A stretch of DNA of 64,000 nucleotides, taken from contig OX419761.1 in assembly GCA_948567375.1 (NCBI GenBank), positions 26,636,243 through 26,700,242 of the forward strand, read 5' to 3'. The stretch comes from Lunularia cruciata. Lineage: Eukaryota; Streptophyta; Marchantiopsida; Lunulariales; Lunulariaceae. The notes under the pieces were generated by a model. The model searched no databases. It was not told the DNA's origin and saw only the letters and a program-made list of their open reading frames with translations. This document shows, in pieces, positions 45,289-55,955 of the stretch. Positions within the stretch are counted from its first letter, which is position 1. Each line of letters begins with the position of its first letter. Made by a program: the position numbers and the translations under genes.

Positions 45289-46180
45289 CATACAAGGTAG
45301 GATCAAAAGAGCAAATAAGAAACCCACAAGCTACCAAGAAGGAAGTAATCTCTGCATATCAAGTCTTGGGTGCTTACTTCAAACCATAGAGCACTTCTTG
45401 CAACTTATAGACCCAAGATGGAAATTGTGGATCCTCAAAACCAAGTGGTTGCCAAAATCATATAGATCACCATTGAGAAATGTATTCTTGAAGTCCATTT
45501 AGGATATCTACCATCCTCACTAAATTGAAACTACAACCATTCTAAAAATGGTTTCCATCTTGGCAACAATACTAAATGTCTCATCATTGTCAATACCAAA
45601 CTGCTGAGCATAACTCTTTTCCACAAAGCATACCTTGTACTGCTCATAGAGCCATCAGAATTATGCTTGATATGGAAGATACATCTACAACTCATAGCCT
45701 TATGATTAGAAGGTAGATCTACCTACTCCTATGTATATTGGTGGTAGAGAGCATTAATTTTTTCTTGCATGGTAGCAACCCATGGTTCTTGTTGAGGAGC
45801 CTCTTCCAAGGTGGTTGGTTTGTGCTCTTGAAAAATATTAATCATATATGCATGATTTGTAACAAGACCTTCATGTATAAAACACCTAACAAGGTGTTTC
45901 ACCCATCAAGACTATCTTGGACAAAGTACTTGATTGGTCACCTCTCCTTGCACTGCATTTAATATTGTAGGCATATTCAGTGAGATGATATCCTACATAT
46001 GAGTATCATGTGTAGGAGTAAGCATGCAGTGGAAGATTTTTCTATCATCCTCATTGGTGACAACTCTTGTCAGAAAGAGATATAGTAGTAGAGGCCCAAC
46101 CTCTTGAACTAATTGATTGGGGCATATATTGAACAACCTCTCTAGGTGCCTCAATAGATACATAGGAACTAGTAGTTCTT
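45289..46180 (-). pseudogene. Copia reverse transcriptase, N-terminal part
   Basis: Minus strand, reading away from the Ty3 junction: MDFKNTFLNGDL, GFEDPQFPSWVYKLQEVLYG and APKT-YAEI are standard copia RT motifs (about 45500-45340). Further right lies the integrase-RT linker. Stops and frameshifts interrupt it. Confidence 0.8.
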
Positions 46181-46199
46181 AGGCTCACAATTGGTGGTA

Positions 46200-47060
46200 T
46201 CAAAACCCAATTAGTGGGAGTTAAGACAAACCAAGAGCTAGCTCATCAAAGGTAACATTCTTGCTAACACAAAACTTTTGTATCATGGGACTATAACATC
46301 TATAAACTTGGAATCCAGTGCATATCCAAGGAAAATACACTCCTCAGCTTTTGGATCTAACTTCTTACACTTCTCATCAAGAATATGTACATAACAACCA
46401 AAGACCTTGAGGAAGGAATAGTCAAGCTTATTGCCTATAAATACCTCCAAAGATGTATGAGTGAACTACATTTGTTGGTGTATGATGCATTAGATATATT
46501 GCTTATGCATCAGCTTCAGCCCAATAAACCTTGGCCATGTGCCTCTCATTAAGCATGACATGTGCTACCTCAATTATGTGACAGTTATTTTTCTCTGCAA
46601 TTCTATTTTGTTGTGGACTATAGGTGCATGTCTTTTGCTCTCAAGATACCTTGATCTCTCAAGTATGGTAAAATTATAGAGAAAAAAGTCTTTTCCATAA
46701 GATCTCAATTGAAGTACACTGTAACCAAACTACTTCCCTATTAATCTTCTGAAAGTTTGAAATGTTGAAAGGACTTCTATAGGAGTCTTACTTTTAAAAA
46801 AGTAGACCAAGATGTAGCAATAGTAGTAATCAATAAAAGACACAAAGTAGTGACAACCATTAATCTCAATTTAGAAGCAGTCCATACATTAGTATGCACC
46901 AATTCAAGGAGTTTGCTAGGATGTCTATTTTGGCTCTTAAACAGTTTTCTAGCTTGCTTGCCAAATTGACATGCTTCACATATGGAGAAGTATAAATTGA
47001 AACAAGTTTGGGCAACCCAATGACCAAACCAAAGGAGAGAAGACTCTTCAACCTCTAGAG
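46200..47060 (-). pseudogene. Copia integrase and GAG-pre-integrase
   Basis: CEACQFGKQARKLFKSQNR (zinc-binding end of GAG-pre-integrase/integrase, about 46990-46920), YSPQQNRIAEK at about 46620, EVAHVMLNERHMAKVYWAEA at about 46570-46510, and the C-terminal FQVYRCYSPMIQK at about 46310-46260. This order upstream of RT is diagnostic of Ty1/copia. Inactive. Confidence 0.82.
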
Positions 47061-47367
47061 TTTCATTTGCCCAACTTGCTTGTGCTTGACAGCAATGTCA
47101 AGGAATATTGGACCACGCTGTCCATACATGATAGATTGCAAAGAAGGTACAAAAGCATCAAGCTTAAACAATCTACCAATCCTACTATCTTGTGTTGTAA
47201 GGTTACCATCAACATCTTCAATAAAGCATCCAAATTTATTGAATCACACATGTGTACCCTACTCTACCAATTGTCTTATAGATAGCAAGTTTCTCGATAT
47301 GGTATGCATATGGAGAACATTTTGCAATCCTTGAAATGAAAAATGTGCAATAGAGAGTGAAATGTGC

Positions 47368-47490
47368 CATGTATGTTGGATCTGGTGCTTGGTGTCATCC
47401 CTTTGTACCATGTATGTTGGATCTGGTTCTTGGTGTCACCCTTTTGTACCATGTATGTTGGATCTGGTTCTTTGTGTCACCCTTTTGTAC
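47368..47490. repeat. 41-bp minisatellite, three copies
   Basis: CATGTATGTTGGATCTGG followed by T[G/T]CTT...TTTGTAC repeats with period 41 bp (starts at 47368, 47409, 47450; partial fourth from 47491). The period is not a multiple of three, so it shifts the copia frame. Confidence 0.9.
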
Positions 47491-47599
47491 CATGTGTTGT
47501 GGTATCTCCATAGCTAAAATGTATTGAATCACTCTCAATGTGGTGTCATATGGATAGTGGCACCTAAATAAAACACCCAATCAACTTCAAGCTAGGACA

Positions 47600-49200
47600 T
47601 TGCACAACTTTGATGGGTGACTACTAACAATTTTTCCTGGTCTCTTATGCAAGCATAATCTTATTGCTTGAGCTTGTCATTCTACTTCTTGATGTAGAAC
47701 TTGGCAATGTGCACTTCTTGGTGATATTAGTTGCAAGTATCATGAGCATATTGTCTATTTTTTCCTCAAGTATTTTGCATCTGACATTGTGGTGCTCTAC
47801 ATCCACCACTGATTTGATTGTCAACATAGTGAACACCACCTCTTGCAACATTTTTACCTTGACCCCTACCTTGAAATCCTTCTGTCCATGCAAAATACAA
47901 GCCTTTTAGGACATAAGATAAGGAGGAGCTAGCACTCTACAACTACACCTCCTCACCAAGTTACATTGGAACCATCTCATTCCACTCTAGAAGCATCTCT
48001 TGGGTAGAAATCAATCTCACAAATTGGTTGTAGTTTGGTGTTAGATCCTTCAACGTACTTCTCATTAGAACAATTGGATCAATTATCACCTTCATAGAGG
48101 TAGTTGATCCACAAGGCTCTTCATATGGTTAACTATATCATTAATGTATATTGAGCCTTTCTTAGCCATATTGAACTATTGTAGCAATTGGAAATTTCTT
48201 GCTTTTGTTTCAAATTGAGATAAATTTGCTAGAGCATCCCAGTTCATCGTTTGCAAGGTGAGGTCTTGAATGTGACCTATCATTGACCAGAAACACACAA
48301 TGCAATGTAATGGAATGCTTGAAATGGTCTAAGTGCCCTTGCTACATACATTGCTTTTGATATTGTATCATTGGCAGTCACAATCTATTTTGTCTCCTCC
48401 TCTGTGACAATACCCACTAGCCTTTGACCTCAAAGAAACATCTATATATGAAACTTCCATATTGTCCAATTGAGCTCATAAAGTTTTTCTCCAATGATCA
48501 TACCCACAAACTTTACCATTATAACAATCATTGTATTCTAGAAAATGGTAATTGTACTAATGGTAAAGTTCATACTTGCAAGAAAAATCAAGAAATTGAT
48601 ACTAAATCAAGTATACTTGCAAAAAAAATCAAGAAATTGATGCTAAATCAGTATGTTAACAATATGAACTAACCATGTAATTCTTAAATTGATTAGAAAC
48701 ACATCTTGATCCATAGAATCCAAAAAACCTGATTTCTTCAAAGTGATCTTGCTGAAAACCTTGGCAAAAAGTGCATGACAACTCTTATTAACTAGAAATT
48801 TCCATAGTGATAGAGTGACCTATTTCAAGTTCTTCCAAACCTTTGGTTCAACCCAAGGCCTATATTTGGTAAAACCAATGGAGACCTATAACTCCAAAAA
48901 ATATCATTTGGCTTTCCAAATTAACCATAAAAGTTATCAAGAGGTGCTACCAATGACAAGACAACCTCCAAATGTAATGAAAATTGGGTGTCTACCAATT
49001 TGGGTTGATTTTGAAAAATTTAGGTCTATGACTTTGGCACATCTACTTTGGGCAAAGACTACAATCTTAACCTCTAAACTTTCAATTTTAGGAAAAAAAT
49101 GGTGTAGTTGTTGACTTTGATCCGTCAACAAAATCCCTAAACTTTCCAATTGCTATCACTATCTTTCTCCAAGAGCACACACCCTTATTCAACATTTCCC
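47600..49200 (-). pseudogene. Copia gag region
   Basis: Between the 5' LTR and GAG-pre-integrase. A ruined zinc knuckle can be followed around 47800-47700 (Cys and His residues in a CQMQN...YAHD context). Upstream parts are too decayed to delimit. Confidence 0.55.
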
Positions 49201-49239
49201 TAACTCTAATACCATGTCAAATAACACACTCTAATACCA

Positions 49240-49450
49240 TGTCAAACAATACAAGGATTGGACCAACACTCCAATACAATTCATAACAGACCATTAGAGA
49301 TACAACACAAAAGGAAGGTAAGTAACAATGAATTGAGAGAGAGTATTCCTCTCATGTATAAATAATCTATATATATAAACCCTTATAAAAATGTTCATTG
49401 AGAACTAAGTCACTAAGTAAGTTACTCTGAGCTTGGGATAATATTAACCA
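49240..49450 (-). repeat. 5' LTR of copia element
   Basis: Starts TGTCAAACAATACAAGG and shares GAGAACTAAGTCACTAAGTA and GCTTGGGATA with the left LTR. Preceded by CTCTAATACCA, a decayed primer site (TGGTATTAGAG on the element strand) that is itself duplicated at about 49203 and 49230. Confidence 0.8.
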
Positions 49451-50314
49451 CTTCTATGTTATCACACATTCAAATGAGATGATTCTTGATTCTATAGAGC
49501 TATTGTCTCAAGAGCTTTCAATTGGATGCTAGATTTCAGATTTTAGACTTGTGCATAAGGATTTAAGACTATTATCACTTATATACTAGTAGTGGAAGAT
49601 TGAGATCCAAACTACTATACCTTTGTACTCAATGATCCAAATAAAGTGTTCTTTGTGTCATTAGAACCAGCTTCTCCAAACCTTTGCAATAAGTTCTCAC
49701 TGATTGAGCCTAGAGGTAGATAGGAGAAGCTCTTTGTACCTCAAATTTTTCAGCATTTGGTGTTGTAGTGGAATACAAATTTGGAGAATAGTATCTTTGG
49801 AGTCACATGTCCAAGTGAGGTAATTCTTACCTGATTACAGCCAACTTCTTTAGGCCCTTTTCTTGAGGCCAAGCTAGTTGCTTTTAGAGGTGTATAATAG
49901 AAGCTAAAACCAATTTAAAAGCTTCAATTTTTGGTGTTGGAAGTAAAATTTTTGGATCAATTGTGAATAATTAATGATTAGCACAAAGGAAGACTCCAAG
50001 ATGGTGCTAAAAAATTGTTGATATAGCCATGAAACAATAAATAAGCTAAATTTATAGGAAAGCTAATGATTTTCACAAAGAGCTTAGAGGCTTCTTTGCA
50101 CCTATGTCCCAATGCATGAGTACTCTCATGGCTAACATGGAAACCATAAAATTTGAGATCACCTAGTTTTGAAAGAGTCTTTGAACTTGGTCACCCAAGA
50201 GATTTAGGAACTCAAGATGAGTACTAGCTTGTTGTTAGCATCTACCAAGAGGATGGTTGATGTTTCTTTGGGAGAACAAGGTACCAACATTACTACACAA
50301 AGTGGAGTGCTCCA
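49451..50314. other. Non-genic stretch between copia and chromovirus family 2
   Basis: Contains repeated words (CATTAGAACCA, CAAACCTTTG, CTAGAGGTAG) that also occur left of the copia element around 38080-38140, so both flanks belong to one diverged repeat region. The right end may be the upstream part of the LINE found beyond the chromovirus. Confidence 0.4.
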
Positions 50315-50466
50315 AGAGATTATGGACATTAGAAGTGAAGATGAAATTATATGTTGAAGCAACTAAATGTAATACTCCGAGGACAAGAGAAGAGATTATG
50401 GACATTAGAAGTGAAGATGAAATTATATGTTGAAGCCACTAAATGTAATACTCCGAGGACAAGAGA
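50315..50466. repeat. 76-bp tandem duplication spanning an insertion junction
   Basis: 50315-50390 is repeated at 50391-50466 with a single difference noted (AACTAAA against CACTAAA). Each unit holds about 53 bp of flank including the CTAAA target duplication, plus the first 23 bp of the LTR. The duplication therefore arose after the retrotransposon inserted. Confidence 0.93.
50439..50443. repeat. Target-site duplication CTAAA (left of family 2 element)
   Basis: Identical to 56698-56702; a further copy at 50363-50367 belongs to the 76-bp duplication. Confidence 0.92.
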
Positions 50467-51218
50467 AGAGAGAAAACACAGATTGCACACTCAAACATTC
50501 GATGCTCCAAGGGAGCACCTTCTCTTTATTATATAGACAAAGAGGATCTCCTCCAAGGAAGCTCCACCATAGGATTAGAGACACAGATAGGTGACATGTC
50601 AGCAAGCTCCACCCTTGAATTACTTACTTGGATGGGTGACCTGTCTGGTCTAGGTCCTATCTGGTTGGTCAAACAAGCTTTGACCGGAGGAAATCTTTTA
50701 GGGAATCTCCCTGTAGGAATCTCAAAATCACGTGAGTAAGGTACCGTTGGAAAGCTCTCAACGAGACAAAGTAAGGGGGAGGGAAGGCCAGCCTTACCTT
50801 TGTTGGGCAGCGCGGGGGGGGGGGGGGAATCTGCACATTTTTGATGCCTAATTCATCCGTTTAGGCCTCCGAAATTGCCTTTAAAGATTTCAGGCATATT
50901 TCGGTTCGTACTCTATTAGTAGAAGTCCCCTTTTGGTGATACCTCTTTCTGATCTGTTTAGTCCATCATGTGTAACATCCTTCAAGATGTTACCAAACCA
51001 ATTCTCACCTTTAAATCATATGTCTAGCTGTTGGTTCTAAGGTTCTCAAGTCTATTTTGGCATTCTAAGGTTCGCAAGTCTATTTTGCCCTATTAGTAGA
51101 AGTACTCTTTTGGTAACACTTCTATCTGATCTATTTTGACCATCATGTATAACATCATTCTAGATGTTACCAAACCAAATTTCACATCTAGATCATATGG
51201 CTAACCCTTGGTATTACA
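50444..51218 (-). repeat. 3' LTR of family 2 element
   Basis: TGTAATACTCC...GGTATTACA. Carries a run of 14 G at 50814-50827 and TTATATA (TATATAA on the element strand) at 50529-50535. Slightly longer than its partner (775 against 742 bp), partly from an extra TTCTAAGGTTC-type repeat at about 51060. Confidence 0.93.
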
Positions 51219-51234
51219 GACCTCCTTCCTTTTA
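51219..51234 (-). other. Polypurine tract of family 2 element
   Basis: Element-strand AAAAGGAAGGAGGTC directly before the 3' LTR. Confidence 0.85.
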
Positions 51235-51516
51235 AGACGCAATGTCCTTGTTGTGCAATTGTTGCTCAAATGCTTGCACCAACACCGGTGCATGTGCCAA
51301 ATTGGCAGCGGGTTCCCAGGTTGCTTCATAGAGGGGGTAACCTTTCCATTGTACTAGATATTCCACCCACGGATGGCGAGTACCACGCATGCGCTTTTGG
51401 AGAATCCGCTCCACTTCATATTCCTCTGTGCCATCAATGAGTGTCGGACAAGGTCGAATGTACTGTGTGGAAACCTTGGCCGGATTGGGGAGCATATTTG
51501 CGTAGTAGGGAGACAT
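51232..51516 (-). pseudogene. Chromodomain of family 2 element
   Basis: EEYEVERILQKRMRG, EYLVQWKGYPLYEATWEPAANL and a final helix: a complete chromodomain with its aromatic residues. A frameshift around 51510 separates it from the integrase frame. Confidence 0.9.
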
Positions 51517-52774
51517 GGAACACTGGATGGATCTTCATGTGTGGTGGTAGCTCAAGGTGATAGGCCACAGCGCCGATGCGATGAAGAATCAAGAAAGGCC
51601 GAATAAAATGAGGTCTGAGCTTATGAGATCCAACTAATGTGAGGTTGGTTGTCGATAGCCACACTTGATCCCCAAAATTGAACTCCATGTGCCTCCGGTG
51701 TGCATCACCATACTGCTTTTGTCGATTTTGCGCAATCTGTAACCTGTGCTTAGCGCTCTCTACACCTTGTTGGATTCTAGAAACAAATGTGTTGACTGCA
51801 TCAACCTTGGTAGTCACTGGACAGATCTTCATCAAGCTAGAAGGTGTGAAGGGATGCTCACCATACATGAGGAAGAACAGAGTGACCTGAGTGGACGCAT
51901 TCACTAAATTGTTGTAAGCGAATTCCACCAACGGTAATAAGGTGTCCCACCTCTCTTGCTCTTCTAAGGTGAAGCCGCATAACATGTCTTCAATCGTGCG
52001 ATTCGCCCGCTCTGTTTGGCCATCTGTTTGTGGGTGGTAAGCTATGGACATTGCCAACTTGGTTTTGAAGAAACCAAAGAGTGTTTGCCAAAACAAACTG
52101 GTGAATTGGGTACCTCTATCGGTGATGAGTACTCTAGACAAGCCATGGTGAGCAAAGACTGCATCTAAGTATAGTTGAGCTAGTTGTGGAGCGGTCACCT
52201 CCTTGGTGGTAGGGCGTACATGAATCATTTTGTTGAGCCGGTCCACAAAGACCACAATGGAGTCAAACCCTAAGGTGGTCTTGGGTAATTCACAGACGAG
52301 ATCCATACTCACTTGTTCCCAACGTTGGATAGGAGTGGGGAGAGGTTGAAAGAGCCTTGCAAGAGCTTGATTAGAAGCTTTGTTTTGTTGACAAAGTAGG
52401 CAGCTACGCACATAGTCCATCACGTCGTTGCTCATCTTGGGCCAATAGTAATGGCGCTTGACTACATCCAAGGTCTTGTCCACTCCGGCATGAGCTGCAA
52501 TGGCCGAATCATGACATTCCGCTAGAATGGTGGTGCATAATTTTGGGACATTTGGGATCCATAATCTGCCATCCCGAAAGGTGAGTCCTTGGGTGCTGGT
52601 GACGCCTTTGGACAATTGTGCTTTGACAATCTGTGGATCAGTTTTTGTAGCAACTAGAATCTCTTGCCAGAATTCAGGGTTAATCTTAACCTCTGCCACC
52701 AAGTTGTTTGCAATTGGCATGCGGGTGAATGCATCTGCAAGTTGCTTCTTACCTTCCACGTAGGTGATTGTCAT
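51434..52774 (-). CDS. Integrase of family 2 element (open stretch)
   Basis: 446 codons open, starting within the end of RNase H. HHCC zinc region (HAGVDKTLDVVKRHYYW ... CLLCQQNK). The core has all expected acidic contexts: MDLVCELPK (Asp), LITDRGTQF (Asp), QTDGQTERANRTIED (Glu). GPY/F-like region (LRPHFIRPFLI, HPVFHVSLL) follows. Catalytically intact by eye, but separated by stops upstream and by a frameshift from its chromodomain downstream, so no working Pol is made from this copy. Confidence 0.88.
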   Translation of the reverse strand: MTITYVEGKKQLADAFTRMPIANNLVAEVKINPEFWQEILVATKTDPQIVKAQLSKGVTSTQGLTFRDGRLWIPNVPKLCTTILAECHDSAIAAHAGVDKTLDVVKRHYYWPKMSNDVMDYVRSCLLCQQNKASNQALARLFQPLPTPIQRWEQVSMDLVCELPKTTLGFDSIVVFVDRLNKMIHVRPTTKEVTAPQLAQLYLDAVFAHHGLSRVLITDRGTQFTSLFWQTLFGFFKTKLAMSIAYHPQTDGQTERANRTIEDMLCGFTLEEQERWDTLLPLVEFAYNNLVNASTQVTLFFLMYGEHPFTPSSLMKICPVTTKVDAVNTFVSRIQQGVESAKHRLQIAQNRQKQYGDAHRRHMEFNFGDQVWLSTTNLTLVGSHKLRPHFIRPFLILHRIGAVAYHLELPPHMKIHPVFHVSLLRKYAPQSGQGFHTVHSTLSDTH

Positions 52775-52777
52775 GTT

Positions 52778-54130
52778 GAAGCGTTGTCACCACTCTGCCC
52801 ACCAAATTTGGCGACGAGATAGATCCTTTTGCGTCTCAAGGTAGACTAGAGGTTTGTGGTCTGTCTCTACTACAAATGCCTTCTCGCCCAAGTAGTGCTT
52901 CCAATGCTTGGTTGCTAGAACGATGGCCAGCTCTTCTCATTCTGTGGTGTGGTAGTTGCGCTCTGCCGGTAACAACTTTCGAGAGAAATATGCAATTGGA
53001 TGCCATCCGTCATGCCACTCTTGTTGTACGACTACTCCTATAGCTACGCCTGATGCATCTGTAGCCAACTTGATTGGACGTTTTGGATCATACCACTTCA
53101 AGATTGGTGCATGTAGCAAGGCGGCCTTCAATTCTTGAAAGGACAACTCTTGTGCAGTTCCCCATGTCCACTTCTTCCCCTTGCCAAGTAGTGCCATCAA
53201 AGGTTGTGCAACCTTGGAGAAGTCCTTGACAAATCTACGATAGAATCCCGTCAACCCCAAGAAGCTCTTAAGTTGAGTCTGATCTTCTGGGGCACTCCAT
53301 TTTTGAATGACCTCTATTTTATCTGTCAATACTTGAATGCCTTCTGCACTTACTCTATGCCCTAAGTAGTCTACTTCAGACTTGCCAAACTCACACTTTG
53401 AGATTTTGGCGTACAATTGATTCTGTCTTAGAATCTGGAGGACCTCTCATAGATGTTGTTTGTGTTCTGTCATTGTGCTACTATATACTAAGATATCATC
53501 CAAGAAGACGATAACAGACTTATCCAAGTATGGACAAAATATGTCATTCATTAGACTCATGAAAGTGGCAGGCGCATTGGTGAGGCCAAAAGGCATCACA
53601 AGATACTCAAAGTGGCCATACTTGGTTTGAAAGGCAGTTTTGTACACATCCTCCTCTGCAATTTGGATTTGATTGTAACCGCTCTGCAAGTCCAGTTTGG
53701 TGAAGTATCTCGCTCCATGGAGTTGATCAAACAAGTCATCCATGCGAGGTAAGGGGTATTTGTTCTTCATTGTTTGCTGATTGAGACCTCGATAGTCAAT
53801 GCACATGCGCATTGTACCATCCTTCTTCTTCACAAACAAGACAGGGGCCCCATATGGTGATACGCTAGGTTGGATGAACCCTTTTTGTAGCATCTCCTCA
53901 ATTTGAGTCTTACACTCCTCCAACTCATGAGGTGATAGGCAATATGGGGCCTTACAAGGAGGTGTCTTCCCCGGGAGTGTCTCTATTTTGTGATCTTCTC
54001 GCCTTTTAGGTGGTAATACTGAGGGTAGATCATCGGGAAAGACATCTTGAAACTCATCCACCACATCCTTCAATTTCTCCGGAATTTGTCCAGCAAGTTG
54101 TGCACTCTGGACTTCTCTTATTAGACCCAT
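52778..54130 (-). pseudogene. Reverse transcriptase and RNase H of family 2 element
   Basis: 54130-53447: [47 protein letters not shown] and the catalytic FLDDILVYS are intact. After a TGA the frame continues at 53416-52937 ([21 protein letters not shown], then RNase [30 protein letters not shown]). A TGA sits where family 1 has Trp (RDWEEL), and another near 52778 within WWAEW. Three nonsense changes are the only clear lesions. Confidence 0.9.
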
Positions 54131-54346
54131 AAAACATCTATCGGTCTTACAAATAGTTGTTGTCCCTACGACATATAGAGGTAGTTTCTACCTGTGTGAT
54201 TTTTCTTTAACCCCAATGATTGACCATTGGTGGGTTCTTACTAATTTTTTCCTCCAATCCACCATTGGGTTGTACTGCTCCATCCATGGCAAGCCTAAAA
54301 TTGCATCATAACGGGCTAACTATATCACTCTCCACTCAATTGCTTC

Positions 54347-54664
54347 CTAATATTCTCCTACAGAGAGGGTTACCCGTCTAGGTAATGATTCAATCCTCTC
54401 TGTTTGCCCATTTGGTAACTCTATTTCTTCACTTCCATCTCTCTCTAGATCCATTCCCAATCTTATTGCAACAGAGCGAGACAAGAAATTCTCTGTTGCT
54501 CTTGGATCTATTAATACTCTCACTTGATTACCTTCTAGGATTCCATTTACAACAATAAGTTGAGAGGTTGCCTTTCGGGCTCTTTGCGCATTATTCTTCT
54601 TCCTTCCCTTGCTTCTTTGCTTCCTTATTGAGCCAGTAAGGCCGCGAGGTACATTTACTGGCAA
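54347..54664 (-). pseudogene. Aspartic protease region of family 2 element
   Basis: The active-site context reads VLIDPRATENFLS, so the expected Asp-Ser-Gly is Asp-Pro-Arg; flanking strands (GNQVRVLID, AIRLGMDLE) fit a retropepsin. Catalysis would be lost. RT begins about 200 bp further on. Confidence 0.8.
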
Positions 54665-55744
54665 TCTTCATTTTCCAAAGTGGTTTCCACCTCCTCCTCT
54701 TCAATGTGCCTCTCCATGTTGTTCAAAGATCGCCTATACGAAGGCCGAGGGCCTCTAGGGAAACGAGTGCAACAATTGGTAGATATGTGCCCAATACGGC
54801 CACAATTGTAACAACGGCGTTGTTCTCCTTGAGTCCCTTCTCCTTGTGGGACTCCATCTCTTCGTTCTTCTACCCGTCCCCGCTCTCCTTGAAGTGGTCG
54901 TGCTCCTCGATCCCGGAATCAAAGGTTGCCCAATTCCATTGGAACTGGTCCACTCATGTGTGGCATTTCTGCATGATAATGTTGAGGTGGAACTACTCCT
55001 TCACCTCCACCTAATGCTCTTGCTATTCTTTTGTGCACAAGCAATGGCTTCAAATACCGTGTGAGGGTTTTGCACCATGACTTCTTGGTGAATCCGCTCT
55101 TTCAACCCTCGTTTGAAATTGTCGAGAGCCTCTGCTAGACTCATGTCGGTAATTGCAACTTGTAGATCCAGAAACGCCTCCACATACTCTTGTACGCTAT
55201 TCTTCTTTCTCAATCCCCATAGTCGGGTTCAAGCTACCTGCACAGAATCCACCGATTGGAAATTCTTCAGCAATCCTTCTTGCATTGCTGTCCATGTGGC
55301 CTCCCTTCTCTCTGCCAGCATGGATCGTTCCCAAGCATCATACGATGTGAAGGCTTTATCCGTCAAGTACCCACATGCAAACATGCCTGTAGCATGCTCA
55401 GTGATCTCTGTTGAGAACAATCGGAAATATCAATTCATTCTCGAGATCCAATTTTCCACTACTCCCATTGTACGCTGCCCCTTGTAAGGCTCGATGTTGC
55501 AGGTCTTCTTCATCCGGAGTAGCAATGTGGCTTCACCGTTGATAGGGTTTGTAGGCACAGGTGCCTCTCCAAGCACTTCAGTCGCATGTACAGGGTTTTG
55601 AGGTGGCTCTTCTTTTTGCATGGCTTGATCGTTCCTCAGGATCTGCACTTGACTTTGTAATGTCTCCATGGTCATCTTAATCTCTCGAAATTCATTCAAC
55701 ATCCCTTGCATTCCTTGCACCAGCTCTTGCAACTGCGGATCCAT
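54664..55744 (-). pseudogene. gag of family 2 element
   Basis: ATG at 55744 opens a coiled-coil N-terminus (LQELVQGMQGMLNEFREI). The gag core follows at 55420-55001 (SVQEYVEAFLDLQVAI, EALDNFKRGLKERI) and an intact zinc knuckle CYNCGRIGHISTNC at 54813-54772. Stops at about 55430 and 55220 and frame changes near the end break it. Confidence 0.85.
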
Positions 55745-55941
55745 GGTTCCTTGATGTGGAATGGGTTTGAGAATGGAAAGCTAGGTGCGGGAAATTGTCC
55801 CCCCGGCGCATCCATTCCATCCGCTCTCTCAAGTCCTTCTTAAGTCTAGCGATTACTCTATGTTCTCCACCTCACATTACGCAGTTTCAGTAGTTTGTGC
55901 TATTCCAAGAGGGGTGGTCCACTCTCTTGGACTAGAACACT

Positions 55942-55955
55942 CGCTCTGATACCAT
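55942..55955 (-). other. Primer binding site of family 2 element
   Basis: Element-strand ATGGTATCAGAGCG directly after the 5' LTR, a full match to the plant initiator-Met tRNA site TGGTATCAGAGC. Confidence 0.92.

Larger units (their letters stand above)
38484..49450 (-). mobile_element. Ty1/copia retrotransposon, split by nested Ty3 copy 2
   Basis: Minus-strand copia element. Its LTRs are at 38484-38703 (3') and 49240-49450 (5'). Reading from the right: degraded primer site, gag with a ruined zinc knuckle, GAG-pre-integrase and integrase, then reverse transcriptase and RNase H. Integrase before RT defines Ty1/copia. The RT is split exactly by Ty3 copy 2 (39708-45288): before the insertion it reads PKTWYAEI...DPTLYV and after it LRKEIQDLIVTICVD. 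Without the guest it is about 5.4 kb. All domains carry stops. The outer 5-bp flanks do not match clearly, so its own target duplication has decayed or I have placed an end a base or two off. Confidence 0.88.

Noticed and set aside
48937-49149. Minus-strand ORF in the copia 5' region
   Set aside because: Could be copia gag but lacks recognisable gag motifs, so not called separately.
38484-49450. Copia and Ty3 copy 2 as a single hybrid element
   Set aside because: Target duplication and restored copia frame show that they are two elements, one nested in the other.
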